Origin: Rufibacter sediminis
Lineage (GTDB): Bacteria > Bacteroidota > Bacteroidia > Cytophagales > Hymenobacteraceae
Length of the DNA: 64,000 nucleotides
Direction of reading: 5' to 3'
Assembly (NCBI RefSeq): GCF_014269285.1
Contig: NZ_JACOAF010000022.1
Location: 124,001-188,000, forward strand
Position numbers and translations under genes: made by a program
Notes under the pieces: model-generated
Told to the model about the DNA's origin: nothing
The model's database searches: none
What the model saw: the letters and a program-made list of their open reading frames with translations, nothing else
Part shown: positions 1 to 8,770 of the stretch, piece after piece
How positions within the stretch are numbered: the first letter of the stretch is position 1
Layout: every line of letters starts with the position of its first letter

Positions 1-1
1 G

Positions 2-727
2 GCGGAGAAAAACGCTGCCCAACAATCGTTATTTGGCGGTGGTGGAGCCGTGGACATGCCATTGCCTAAAGTACCTGACGTACAGCCCTGGACCTTAACC
101 GAGATGCTGAGGCGCGAGAAAGAAGTAATTGGTTTCTACCTCTCGGGGCACCCGCTGGACCAGTTCAAACTGGAAATTGACTCTTACTGCACCTGTAGCC
201 TGGACCGCATTGCTGAGTTCAAGAACCGTGACGTGAATGTCGCGGGTATCATCAGCAACGTGGTCATGCGGACCGGCAAAAACGGGAACCCGTTCCTGCT
301 CTTCTCTTTGGAGGACTATGACAACACCATGGGCTTGGCCTTGTTCGGGGAGGATTTCGTGAAGTTCTCGCCGTACGTGAAAGAAGGCATGTACCTGTTC
401 ATTCGGGCCAAAGTGACGCTGCGCTACAAGTCGGAGGACCAGTGGGAGTTGAAGCCGCTTTCCATGCAGCTGCTGAGCGATGTAGCCGATAAGATGGCCA
501 AAGGCGTGCGCATGGACATTGACATCCGGAACATCAATGCCATGCTCATTGATCGCCTGGAAGAAGCCGCCATCAACAGCCCCGGCCAGAAGAAGCTGGA
601 ACTAGTGCTCACAGAACCTGGCGAACGGTTGACCGTGGAACTTTTCTCCCGAAGATATCGCATTGACCCTAAGTCGTTCCTGCAGAATGTGAAGGATCTG
701 GAGGTGGCTACTTGTCAGTTGATATAA
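2..727 (+). CDS. dnaE: DNA polymerase III subunit alpha, C-terminal part (partial)
   Basis: This is the 3' end of a gene that starts before the window; the frame is open from base 2. The encoded segment has the C-terminal features of bacterial replicative polymerase DnaE: the linker with QQSLFGGG, the TEMLRREKEVIGFYLSGHPL segment, and then an OB-fold region (about residues 70-150 of the visible part, around VAGIISNVVMRTGKNG). DnaE is the catalytic subunit that copies the chromosome. The catalytic PHP and palm domains lie outside the window. A hairpin terminator follows the stop. Family assignment is strong; only the tail is visible. Confidence 0.93.
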   Translation, partial: AEKNAAQQSLFGGGGAVDMPLPKVPDVQPWTLTEMLRREKEVIGFYLSGHPLDQFKLEIDSYCTCSLDRIAEFKNRDVNVAGIISNVVMRTGKNGNPFLLFSLEDYDNTMGLALFGEDFVKFSPYVKEGMYLFIRAKVTLRYKSEDQWELKPLSMQLLSDVADKMAKGVRMDIDIRNINAMLIDRLEEAAINSPGQKKLELVLTEPGERLTVELFSRRYRIDPKSFLQNVKDLEVATCQLI

Positions 728-763
728 GAGTATCACTAGCAAGTATCGAGTAGCATGACTTCG

Positions 764-811
764 GGAAAGCCTAGTAAAGAACAGTAGTTCATTACTAGGC
801 TTTCCTGTTTT
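764..811 (+). terminator. Terminator after dnaE
   Basis: The arms GGAAAGCCTAGTAA (764-777) and TTACTAGGCTTTCC (792-805) pair perfectly and are followed by TGTTTT. It is placed 37 bp after the dnaE stop. A degraded copy of the window-wide GTTT palindrome (about 806-838) follows immediately. Confidence 0.8.
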
Positions 812-1030
812 AAGGGTGTTTTTTAAAAAAGGAGCCTAAAGCACCCCTTGCTAGGGCGCCTCCTTGTCTTGCAAAAGAAAGAGATTCTACTCCTAACCAT
901 CTCTGGGCATGAAGAAAGCCATCAGTTGTAAGTATTATAGCCGCCATGCACCAAGAGTATAAAGCGCAAGAAATAGATGCTATACAGGTTATATCTGTAG
1001 GCCGATCTGCAAAAAAACTAACCTTTCACT

Positions 1031-1164
1031 CTTCCGGATTTATAAATCCGGAAGTTCTCTGTCGGGGATTTATCAATCCCCGTTCCCGCACTTTCTCAAA
1101 TAGCCATCAACAACGGGGATTAGGAAATCCCCGACAGAGTGGTTCGGGATTGGTAAATCCCGAA
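1031..1164. repeat. Cluster of four REP-type palindromes beside the RAYT gene
   Basis: Four short palindromes share the core GGATTT-n-AAATCC: 1031-1054 (perfect, 24 bp), 1063-1082, 1114-1133 and 1143-1164. The second and third also form a larger inverted pair (1057-1084 against 1112-1139, 28 bp with few mismatches), which is the REPIN arrangement. They end about 80 bp before a REP-associated tyrosine transposase. An open frame over 946-1212 is only translation of these repeats. The rest of 812-1030 holds no gene I can support. Confidence 0.85.
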
Positions 1165-1244
1165 CAGCAGTCAGCTGTTAAACCGAACAGCATCAAAAGT
1201 GGGTTTCAGTGAACTCATAAAGTCAGCACTTCGTACTTTCTAAC

Positions 1245-1790
1245 ATGGGCATCAAGAACAAAATCCATGAAGGCTATCTGTACTTTTTGACACTGACGGT
1301 TGTAGATTGGATTGATGTCTTCACCAGACCTGTGTACCGCCACATCATTTTAGATTCTCTCAAATTCTGCCAAGAGAAGAAAGGCTTAGAAGTACATGCT
1401 TGGGTCCTCATGAGCAACCATCTGCACTTGATTGCATCTGCCAAAGAGGGGTTTCATTTGTCTGACATTCTCCGCGACTTCAAGAAGTTTACCAGCCGAA
1501 CCATTGTAGCTGCCATTCAACAAGAACATGAAAGCCGAAAGGAATGGATGCTGCACCGGTTTCATTTTCCGGCCAATGTGCAAAGCAAGGTTACCAACTA
1601 TAAGTTCTGGCAAGACGGCAATGAGGCAAAGGAGATTCATTCTAATGAGTTTCTGCAACAGAAAATAGACTACATTCACCAGAACTCGGTGCGGGCAGAA
1701 ATTGTGCAGGAACCGGAGCACTACCTGTTCAGTTCAGCGATTGATTATGCTGGCGGCAAAGGGCTACTAGAAATTCTAATTGCAGATTAA
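1245..1790 (+). CDS. REP-associated tyrosine transposase (RAYT)
   Basis: A 181-residue protein of the Y1/IS200-like single-strand transposase superfamily (PF01797 type). Visible marks are the N-terminal GYLYFLTLTVVDW strand, the metal-binding HUH pair in NHLHLI (about residues 58-63), and the conserved C-terminal DYIHQNSVRAEIV followed by EHYLFSSA, where RAYTs carry their catalytic tyrosine region. RAYTs are single-copy domesticated transposases known to nick and mobilise REP palindromes rather than to form IS elements. The REP cluster just upstream (1031-1164) fits as its substrate. No terminal inverted repeats of a normal IS are seen. Confidence 0.9.
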   Translation: MGIKNKIHEGYLYFLTLTVVDWIDVFTRPVYRHIILDSLKFCQEKKGLEVHAWVLMSNHLHLIASAKEGFHLSDILRDFKKFTSRTIVAAIQQEHESRKEWMLHRFHFPANVQSKVTNYKFWQDGNEAKEIHSNEFLQQKIDYIHQNSVRAEIVQEPEHYLFSSAIDYAGGKGLLEILIAD

Positions 1791-1821
1791 GCCTTTTAAC
1801 AAAAGCAGTCCCACCTCTCCC

Positions 1822-1852
1822 TTTGTCTCTTCCCAAAATTCCCTTACCTTTG
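1822..1852 (+). promoter_or_regulatory. Bacteroidota-type promoter with no protein gene downstream
   Basis: The sequence TTTG (1822-1825), 19 bases, then TACCTTTG (1845-1852) matches the Bacteroidota sigma-A consensus TTTG-N19-TAnnTTTG. It points into 1859-2011, which has no open reading frame on this strand and ends in a strong hairpin. It may drive a small RNA; this is inference. Confidence 0.45.
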
Positions 1853-1858
1853 CCTCAA

Positions 1859-2015
1859 CCTTCGGGTTCTTGGCTTTTCTGGTTTAAAGTTGGCTTCCAC
1901 CTCTTTTTACTGGGAAAGCCTCGTTTTTTATAAGGGTATTTCATTTTTTAGCAAAAGTAGAAGGGCCGCACCAAAGAACAGATGTCTTGGGTGCGGCCCT
2001 TCTACTTTTGCCTTC
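1859..2015 (+). ncRNA. Candidate small RNA between promoter and hairpin
   Basis: The interval lies between a consensus promoter (1822-1852) and a perfect 22-bp inverted repeat (1951-2011). It contains no convincing coding frame. The call rests only on this arrangement. The hairpin could instead simply separate the convergent RAYT and lipoprotein genes. Confidence 0.25.
1951..2011. terminator. Bidirectional hairpin terminator
   Basis: A perfect 22-bp inverted repeat (1951-1972 against 1990-2011, core AGAAGGGCCGCACC) has A-rich and T-rich ends on both sides. It lies between the convergent RAYT (+) and MRJP-like (-) genes and can serve both. Confidence 0.8.
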
Positions 2016-2043
2016 GTTTGAGGAAAGGAGGCTTAAAACTGTT

Positions 2044-3201
2044 TTACTTACCTACAGCTTTCACTTTATAGATAGGGAACTCCATTTTAGAAATATCTCC
2101 CACGGCTTCATGCAGGCGGGAATCGGTCAGGTACAGGGTTCCGTCTTTGCCCAGGGTGAACGTATCGGCCCATTTGAGCATAGGGTCTTGGTACAAGGTT
2201 TTTAGCTGCCCCTGGGGTGTACGGTACACGACGGCCTGTTTCTCAAGGTCAGCCATGTACAGGTTACCGGCCTTATCAAAAAGCATTCCGTCCGGCGCTG
2301 GCGTTTTGCCCAAGTTTTCAATTTTCGCGGCCAAAGCGACATCCGTAACCTTGTCATCAGCGAGGGCGGCGGTAGGCACCCGGTACAAGGTATAGCCGGT
2401 AAGGGCATGGTAGTACAGATGCTGATCGTCTTGGGAGAGCGCGATGCCGTCTGAGTGGATCTGCGGTTTCTTACCGTCCTTCACCCACCGCTTACCTTCC
2501 ACGGTGAGCCACACATCTTCTGATTTCACTGACGGATGCGCACTCAACCGCCGCTTGGCGATGCCGGTTTTAGGGTCCAGGACCACCAATGCTCCCATGC
2601 CTGAGTCAGTGATGTAGATTTTTCCGTGGGTATCGTCTACCCGAAGGTCGTTGAGGTAAGAAGCGGCGGGCGCCACTGATTTGTCAAAGCTCCACTTGTT
2701 CTTCAACTTGTTGGTGCCCAGGTCAAATTCGTACAGCATGGCTGTGCCTACCACCCCTTTCATCATCGGGCTGGCCGGATCTAGCACAAAAAGCGAGTTC
2801 CCATGGGCTACCACTGACTGCACACAGGTAAAGTGATTGGCCTGCGGCTGACCAGACCAGGTATTCCAGGTAGCATCGGGGTAAGGTTTATGGCTCCCAT
2901 CGGGCAGTACTTCTACAACTGAAAAAGGAATACTGTCGTGCCAACGCGGGAAATTGGCGAACATCCTGCCATTGTCTGTGATGGTGAGGCCGGTGACCTG
3001 GGCTCCCGTGAACGACACCGCTTTGGTGAGAACACTGTCTTGAGCGGGAGAGGCTCCAAAACTGTCTTCAGACGTAGAATCTGAGGCGGCCCGTACGTTG
3101 GTTTGGTCTTGCGTAGTAATGGTCTCTGAGGAGGTTTTCTCCTGGCTGCACCCCACAAAAAGGAAGGCGCTTACACAGAACAGACCTAAAATATTCTTCA
3201 T
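2044..3201 (-). CDS. MRJP/Yellow-family beta-propeller lipoprotein
   Basis: A 385-residue exported lipoprotein: signal peptide, then LFVGC lipobox (Cys about residue 18) and a low-complexity Ser/Thr/Asp linker to about residue 60. The rest resembles the major royal jelly protein/Yellow family and SMP-30-like six-bladed propellers. Family-like elements are LNDLRVDDTHGKIYITDSG, SDGIALSQDDQHLYYHALTG and the late KAGNLYMADLEKQAV. Such proteins bind small ligands or act as lactonases; the substrate here cannot be told. It is a single gene convergent with the RAYT. Family call good, function unknown. Confidence 0.8.
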   Translation of the reverse strand: MKNILGLFCVSAFLFVGCSQEKTSSETITTQDQTNVRAASDSTSEDSFGASPAQDSVLTKAVSFTGAQVTGLTITDNGRMFANFPRWHDSIPFSVVEVLPDGSHKPYPDATWNTWSGQPQANHFTCVQSVVAHGNSLFVLDPASPMMKGVVGTAMLYEFDLGTNKLKNKWSFDKSVAPAASYLNDLRVDDTHGKIYITDSGMGALVVLDPKTGIAKRRLSAHPSVKSEDVWLTVEGKRWVKDGKKPQIHSDGIALSQDDQHLYYHALTGYTLYRVPTAALADDKVTDVALAAKIENLGKTPAPDGMLFDKAGNLYMADLEKQAVVYRTPQGQLKTLYQDPMLKWADTFTLGKDGTLYLTDSRLHEAVGDISKMEFPIYKVKAVGK

Positions 3202-3396
3202 AGTTTACAGGTAAAATTAAAAAGTGACGTAAAATTGTACCTTAGGTATACTTAAATCCAGCGGGTAAGTTGGTGACGATGGAAACCCAGCCACTCACCC
3301 GCAGAGGTTCTGACTTCAGAGGACCACCAGAGCAGGATGTAGGCCAACCTACTCCCCTCTTTTGTCAACTTGCACTTATCACATTGGCACCCCACT

Positions 3397-4161
3397 ATGC
3401 ACCTCTCCCTCACCCCCCGGAACATCCTGGCCTTTTTGGCGCTTTTGTTTATCTGCCATGAGCTGCACGAGCTGATTCATATCATCACCGGCTATCTGCT
3501 GTGCGGTTGCTTCGGGGAGCGGGACTTTGAAGGCTGGGAAGTCTGCGCCACCTGTCCTCCCACGGTAAACCTCGCCTGGATTACCCTTGCTGGCCCATTG
3601 CTCACCTACGGGCTCCTATGGGTTGGTTTTATGCTGATGTCGCCCCGCCGCCCCACCAGGCAACGGGTGCTTGGCTGGGCACTGCTGTTCGCTAACTTGC
3701 CGCTGGGCCGCATTCTGCCGGTGCTGGACCGCGAAGGGGATGAATCGTATATCACGCGCCAGATCATTCAGAAAACGTCTATGACGGTGCTGTCCTGGGG
3801 CACGGAGATCGCCATTGTCTTCCTGCTTACCCTGCCGGTTCTCCTGCGCGCCTGGCAGCTGTTGAGCCCCAGACACCGCCTTTGGGTGTTCAGCGGATTT
3901 TTGATTTTACCGTTGCTGGCGGAAACGGTCTTGATGAACAAACTGGCTAACCAACTTCTTCAGTTGGGGGTGTTGGCCGTGCCCGGCCTTCTGGGAAGTC
4001 CCCTACTGCTTAACCTATGGAACGCGGGCTGGTTAGTGGTCCTTCTGCTGATGTTCCGGTCGTTAGAAACGCTTCTTTCCCCGGCACAAGAGCTGGCTGA
4101 ACCCTCAAGCCTGGCTCCAAATGGCGGCCTTCTCCGGGAGCAGAAACAGACTAATCGCTAG
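3397..4161 (+). CDS. Membrane protein with HExxH motif (M50-like)
   Basis: A 254-residue polytopic membrane protein. The first hydrophobic segment runs into HELHELIH (about residues 20-27), which contains an HExxH zinc-metalloprotease motif placed in a membrane helix, as in M50 site-2 proteases. A later segment NLPLGRILPVLDREGDES could supply the third ligand position. About five further hydrophobic stretches follow. The frame extends to a TTG at 3370, but the ATG at 3397 gives a more normal start. I do not recognise a named family, so peptidase activity is inference. Confidence 0.6.
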   Translation: MHLSLTPRNILAFLALLFICHELHELIHIITGYLLCGCFGERDFEGWEVCATCPPTVNLAWITLAGPLLTYGLLWVGFMLMSPRRPTRQRVLGWALLFANLPLGRILPVLDREGDESYITRQIIQKTSMTVLSWGTEIAIVFLLTLPVLLRAWQLLSPRHRLWVFSGFLILPLLAETVLMNKLANQLLQLGVLAVPGLLGSPLLLNLWNAGWLVVLLLMFRSLETLLSPAQELAEPSSLAPNGGLLREQKQTNR

Positions 4162-4397
4162 CAAGGCGCGCCATTCTGTCATTTGGGCTTCTTTCCTCCT
4201 CTGAGCCAACCTTTTCCCCATGAATCAGTAGATATACTAGGTTTGTGGCTAGTTCCCAGAAAACAGGCTGTAAACGGTATCCTGAAGGATAGTGACAAAC
4301 CTGACACAAATGCGTTAGTTTTACTGTTCAAAGGGAGTTGGTTCTATTTTTGAACAACTTCTTTCATCATTTTTGATACTTATATAAATAGACAATT
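4162..4397. other. Intergenic leader of trxA
   Basis: No gene seen. A TAnnTTTG-like -7 (TAGGTTTG at 4238-4245) occurs without a clear TTG at -33, so the trxA promoter is only tentatively here. The last 60 bases before trxA are AT-rich. Confidence 0.35.
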
Positions 4398-4724
4398 ATG
4401 GCACATAAAACAATCGAGATCACCGATGCCAACTTCGAGGAGATCATCAATTCAGATAAACCAGTACTGGTTGACTTTTGGGCAGAGTGGTGCGGTCCTT
4501 GCCGCATGGTAGGCCCGGTAGTAGAAGAACTAGCCGGCGACTATGAAGGCCGCGTGGTGATAGGAAAAGTAGACGTAGACGCTAACCCGCAGACGTCTGC
4601 CAAATTCGGAATCCGCAGCATTCCTACCTTGTTGGTTTTCAAAAACGGACAAGTAGTAGACAAGCAAGTGGGTGCCGTTCCAAAGAACGTATTGGCCCAG
4701 AAATTAGATAGCCAATTGGCATAA
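4398..4724 (+). CDS. trxA: Thioredoxin
   Basis: A 108-residue classical thioredoxin, the usual length. The redox-active site WCGPC is at residues 31-35, preceded by VLVDFWAEW, and the cis-proline loop is RSIPTLLVF. It is a cytoplasmic protein-disulfide reductase recycled by thioredoxin reductase. It is monocistronic, with its own terminator (4749-4784) and a long AT-rich leader. Confidence 0.96.
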   Translation: MAHKTIEITDANFEEIINSDKPVLVDFWAEWCGPCRMVGPVVEELAGDYEGRVVIGKVDVDANPQTSAKFGIRSIPTLLVFKNGQVVDKQVGAVPKNVLAQKLDSQLA

Positions 4725-4748
4725 GCTATAACTCAGGTTATAGAACAA

Positions 4749-4784
4749 CAGAAAAGCCTCTCCTGTACGGGAGAGGCTTTTCTG
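4749..4784 (+). terminator. Terminator of trxA
   Basis: The perfect stem CAGAAAAGCCTCTCC / GGGAGAGGCTTTTCTG with loop TGTAC ends in TGTTTT. A GTTT palindrome copy begins at its last base. Confidence 0.88.
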
Positions 4785-4821
4785 TTTTAGGGCTGTTTTA
4801 GCGAAAACGCCTCTGAAACGG
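4784..4821. repeat. GTTT palindrome, imperfect copy
   Basis: GTTTTAGGGCTGTTTTA, then GAAAACGCCTCTGAAACGG. It directly follows the trxA terminator. Confidence 0.7.
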
Positions 4822-4860
4822 CTACCTGACACATCAGGCGCTCGGGCAGATTAGGCGAAG

Positions 4861-6789
4861 TTACTCACACCCGCACAGGTTCTTTTCGGCGGTGCAGATA
4901 TCGGCGTAGCCTTGGTCTAACCGGCGCATTAACCCGTTGAGGCGTTGGTTGTGTTCTTTCACGGCATCCAGTTTCAGTTCTTTGGGCGGTGATTTGTGCA
5001 GGGCATCCAGCTCGCCCACAAATTTGCGCAGCTCCAGTTTTTTCTCGTAGAGGCGTTGCACGTAATCCGGCAAGGACTCGGCGGGATACTGCGTTTTGAA
5101 GGCGTTTTCCATGCAATCGTCCTGTTTGAGAAAGGCCAGGATCTTGCGCTCTACTTGCTGATTCAGGTCCAGTAAACGGGCTTTCTCCTTTTCCAGCTGC
5201 TGTTCCTCCAGACGCTGATTGAACTGCCGGACGGCCTGCTTCACTTCCTCGCGGCAACTGCGGCACTTGGTAGTATTGGCTTTGTCTAGAAGGGTGTTCC
5301 GGAACGAGATATTCTCCTCAGTGGGCGGGAGCTCGCGCAGGCGGGAGACTTCCTTGGCATACACCTCATTGTAGAGCGTAGACTCCAGCCGATTCAGGTG
5401 CCTTGACAGACCTTCGCCCTCCAGGGTGCTGGCCAGAAACTCGGGGTTGGGCAGTTCCACGGAGTACAGCTTGTTGAGGTATTGCTCCCGCTGCGCCACG
5501 CTGTAAGCTTTGGCTTGCTCCTGGTCCAGATCCAGCAGGGTGTTCACCATTTCCTTGCCGTTTTTCAGATTGTAGTCTGATTCCATGTAGCTGTCGGCGT
5601 TGGACAGGATGGAGTTGTACTCGCCTTTGAAAATGCGCTGGTAGGTGTGGTTGCGGGAGAACTCGCGGTCGCGCTGGTAGGCCAGGGTTTTCAGGCGCTT
5701 GTAGTCCTGCACCACCGTGAACAGCGTTTTGGCGTTGGCCTCGGGGCTGTTGTTTTTATAGTTCAGCCGGTAGTTGTTCAGATTCTGCTTCAGGTCACTG
5801 AAGTTGCGCAGGAACTCCACGAACAGCTTTTCCTGCTTATAGGCATCGTCGGTGACCAGGCCGGCGGTGTAGGCCTGCTCAATGCGCACGCGGCGTTTCT
5901 CAATGGTCTCTGAGGTGATGTCGCTTCCCGTCAGGGCATCCATTTTGTAGAGCGATTTGTAATTGGCCACCACCAGCACCGGGTAATCTTTGAAATTCAG
6001 GGCCGCCTCCAGTTTCTGGCGCTCAAACCCCTGCGGGCTGTTGCTCAGCAACTCTGTGAGTTTGGGCGTGCGTAAAGCGGGCAGTTTCGCGAAAGAAGGC
6101 ACAAAAATGTACACCCGCACCGAGTGCAACCGCGTATCGAAATTCTGCCCTTCGTAGAGCCGGATGGTGGAACTGAACTTGTATTCCTTCCGCTGCGCGC
6201 TGTTCCTAATCAGGTTCCCGAACTCCCCCACCAGCGACAGCATGGCGGCCTGCGGCGTCATCAGTTTGGAGATGTTGGTGAGCTGGTTGGCGATGAGGCT
6301 GAAGAAGACTTCGCGGCTGTCTGAGGTAAACAGTTTGGCTTCTACGGTGGCGTCAATGTTGCGCTCATCGGCGGCCAACGGCAGTTTATCGATGATCCGG
6401 ATAGCCTCAATGTTATCAGAGATGCGCGACGAATAGTTCTTTTTGTCATTGGCCGGCTCCAGCGCGAAGTTGTACAAAGGATACACCACCGGCTCCTGCC
6501 CAAACAATTTAGCGTTCTTGAGCTGCGCCGAGATAAACAGCGACTCCAGGTTGATGTAATCGCGGCGCCGGGCCTTGGTGGTGCCCTGCTCCAGTTCATT
6601 GATCACTTTGGAGAACTGGCCGGGGTTAAACAAATACATGTCGGTGGTGAGGTACTGCCATTCGTCTGTGAACTCAAACTTATCCAGGTAATTGTAGCCC
6701 AGTCGGGTTTGAATCATGTCCTGGGCCTGGCCGGTGAAGGCGCACAGTAGCAGTAAAAGCAGGAAGGAGCGGGTAATGCTTGTCTTCAT
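4861..6789 (-). CDS. Exported protein of unknown function, coiled-coil rich
   Basis: From the ATG at 6789 it is 642 residues, starting MKTSITRSFLLLLLLCAF and ending its Sec signal near GQAQ. The open frame extends 23 codons further, but those would put charged residues before the signal peptide. The mature part is largely helical, charged and rich in Glu, Lys and Gln, with probable coiled coils around residues 500-620 (QRLEEQQLEKEKARLL). One CRSC pair near residue 520 and two late Cys occur. I recognise no family. It stands alone, divergent from the GT-C gene. Confidence 0.65.
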   Translation of the reverse strand: MKTSITRSFLLLLLLCAFTGQAQDMIQTRLGYNYLDKFEFTDEWQYLTTDMYLFNPGQFSKVINELEQGTTKARRRDYINLESLFISAQLKNAKLFGQEPVVYPLYNFALEPANDKKNYSSRISDNIEAIRIIDKLPLAADERNIDATVEAKLFTSDSREVFFSLIANQLTNISKLMTPQAAMLSLVGEFGNLIRNSAQRKEYKFSSTIRLYEGQNFDTRLHSVRVYIFVPSFAKLPALRTPKLTELLSNSPQGFERQKLEAALNFKDYPVLVVANYKSLYKMDALTGSDITSETIEKRRVRIEQAYTAGLVTDDAYKQEKLFVEFLRNFSDLKQNLNNYRLNYKNNSPEANAKTLFTVVQDYKRLKTLAYQRDREFSRNHTYQRIFKGEYNSILSNADSYMESDYNLKNGKEMVNTLLDLDQEQAKAYSVAQREQYLNKLYSVELPNPEFLASTLEGEGLSRHLNRLESTLYNEVYAKEVSRLRELPPTEENISFRNTLLDKANTTKCRSCREEVKQAVRQFNQRLEEQQLEKEKARLLDLNQQVERKILAFLKQDDCMENAFKTQYPAESLPDYVQRLYEKKLELRKFVGELDALHKSPPKELKLDAVKEHNQRLNGLMRRLDQGYADICTAEKNLCGCE

Positions 6790-6951
6790 GTAGGCACTTG
6801 TTATGGTATCTGTTTCTGGGTAACGCAACGAAGCGCTAACACGTGTGCAGTTCCACAAAGTTCGTTCCTAAATCAGCCAATCCCAAAGAGATACGCGTTG
6901 CTTTGTGTATTCTTTCTCCCGAACTTTCCCTTTTTAACTCCTTTTCTACCC

Positions 6952-8583
6952 GTGCCTCGTTTTTTAGCTGATCTGTCGCGTCTTTTTTCTTCTCCCCGGT
7001 TCTGGTTGCTGGCCGTCATAGGCTTCACCCTCCTGTATTTTTTTCTGGAGCACGAGGGCTTTTACTATGGTGATGATTATTCTTATGGTTTATATGCTCA
7101 CCAACTAATAGCAGGAGGGTTTCGGTTCGATGACTATCCTTTTTGTCATCGTTTCATGGTGTTTGTGCCCACTGCACTGTTTTACTGGCTTTGGGGCGTT
7201 AATGCTTACACTACTTCTTTATGGCCATTGTGCTGTAGTTTGGGGACTTTAATGGTAGTTTACTTTACATTTAGACGTGAGCATCCGGTAGCGGCAAATT
7301 GGGCTATGGTATTCTTTGGTTTCTACTACTTCCAACTCAACACCGTCACTTATTTATACCCTGATAACATTCTGCTGTTCTTGACTTTATGCTGTCTTAT
7401 TGTTCTATACCAAGCCAGAAAACAGTTGGCTTCATCCACAAAGGAGGTTCTTTATGGAATTTGCTTTGTCATTTTAAATCTAATGGCTTTCTTAACTAAA
7501 GAAACCATTGTCTATGCTTTACCCTTTTATTTGATCATTTTTCTCTACCAACTAAACAGAGGAGAGAACAGACGATTTTGGGTGACGTCAGTACTTACTG
7601 GTACTCTCTTGTTGTCCATTTATTTTCTGATGTACGAAGTCTTTGCTGGAAACGCTTTTCAACGATTCCAAGACATTGAAACTGCAGGAAGATATGTTAC
7701 TGGTGAAGAATATTTTGCAAAACGGTCCTCAGTTTTACTCTCTAGATTAACTTACAAGCCTTTCTTATTCTTTGCTGGCTCTGGTTTAGCAGTTCCCATA
7801 GGATTTGCGGTAGCTGCAACTATTTTGGGTGGCCGCAATAGTTCTTTCGCTTTGAACAATTCGCTTGGATTCTGGTCAATTGCTAGTTTAAGTATGTTAT
7901 TCTGTATCTGGTTTGGTAGTGTATCTTTACATTACTATAAGCCTATGTACTTACAACCCCGCATGTTCCACCCTATGCTACCGGCTTTTTGCATTGTGGC
8001 AGGTCTTGCCGTGGAACAAATCTGGACCCAACGTAGACTATATTTAATCTTGGCTTTACTTTTCCTACTATGCGCTTACGTGGCTGGAGGCAGTATGTGG
8101 GCCATTTATCTTCCACTCACCTTTTTCTTCTTGATTTTTTTTATAGCCAAAAAGCCCATTCCTTTTTTCCTAGGGTTAACAGCAGTAGCTATCGCTACTA
8201 GTATCAGGCCGATCTACTTTATATTCAAACCTACTGTATTCTATTATACAGATCAAAAGGCCATAATAGATAAGCATCTCCGCCACCCATCAGGGAATTA
8301 CGTGGTGCTAACAGACTCAGCAATGTTGGTGAAATATGATTTCTTCTATGGATATCAGACTCCAAAGAACTACGACTATCAGCGATACTCCGCCTTTGAT
8401 GCTACAAAAATTACGCATGCAGATTCTGTTTTCCTACTTATCAATAATGGAGTTCTAGAGCACCCTGACATGGGAATTAGAACAAGAGAAAGAGACATCC
8501 TACCCCTTTTCCCGGCGGCGGAGCTTATTGATCAGAAAGGCAAAGTGAAACTCTTCTATCTGCCCAAAGACACCCTGCGGTAA
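6952..8583 (+). CDS. GT-C type membrane glycosyltransferase (PMT/ArnT-like)
   Basis: About 543 residues from a GTG at 6952; no ATG is available near the N-terminus and a TTG at 6898 is an alternative. Many membrane segments are present. After the first one comes GFYYGDDYSYG, the acidic loop pair typical of GT-C enzymes that use lipid-linked sugars (RgtA/ArnT/PMT clan). A soluble C-terminal part (about residues 430-543) follows. It likely transfers a sugar from a polyprenyl phosphate on the periplasmic side. Codon use and base composition are clearly more AT-rich than in its neighbours, which suggests acquisition. Acceptor unknown. Confidence 0.7.
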   Translation: MPRFLADLSRLFSSPRFWLLAVIGFTLLYFFLEHEGFYYGDDYSYGLYAHQLIAGGFRFDDYPFCHRFMVFVPTALFYWLWGVNAYTTSLWPLCCSLGTLMVVYFTFRREHPVAANWAMVFFGFYYFQLNTVTYLYPDNILLFLTLCCLIVLYQARKQLASSTKEVLYGICFVILNLMAFLTKETIVYALPFYLIIFLYQLNRGENRRFWVTSVLTGTLLLSIYFLMYEVFAGNAFQRFQDIETAGRYVTGEEYFAKRSSVLLSRLTYKPFLFFAGSGLAVPIGFAVAATILGGRNSSFALNNSLGFWSIASLSMLFCIWFGSVSLHYYKPMYLQPRMFHPMLPAFCIVAGLAVEQIWTQRRLYLILALLFLLCAYVAGGSMWAIYLPLTFFFLIFFIAKKPIPFFLGLTAVAIATSIRPIYFIFKPTVFYYTDQKAIIDKHLRHPSGNYVVLTDSAMLVKYDFFYGYQTPKNYDYQRYSAFDATKITHADSVFLLINNGVLEHPDMGIRTRERDILPLFPAAELIDQKGKVKLFYLPKDTLR

Positions 8584-8584
8584 A

Positions 8585-8620
8585 GCAAAAGAGGCCGGAT
8601 GCGTTTCCGGCCTCTTTTGC
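8585..8620 (+). terminator. Terminator of the GT-C gene
   Basis: GCAAAAGAGGCCGGA pairs with TCCGGCCTCTTTTGC around a 5-base loop, one base after the stop codon. Confidence 0.88.
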
Positions 8621-8730
8621 AAAAAATAGGTTCAAAACAGAAGCGTCTACTAACGCTAAAGTTTGTCGTTTCGAGAACTTACCCAGATAAACTCAGGCAC
8701 TCATCTTCAAATTACCCAATCTCCCCATCC

Positions 8731-8770
8731 TCACATTAGCACATCAGCACATTAGAAAATTAGCACATTA
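8731..8770. repeat. Degenerate short tandem repeat
   Basis: Four imperfect units of CACATTAG / CACATCAG / ATTAGCACATTA lie directly at the 3' end of the next minus-strand gene. Low complexity; function unknown. Confidence 0.6.

Noticed and set aside
946-1212. 88-codon open frame on +
   Set aside because: It is translation of REP palindromes (repeated GFINP / GLVNP) and has no independent support.
1031-1790. Complete insertion sequence
   Set aside because: The transposase is RAYT-like and no IS terminal repeats or target duplication could be found.
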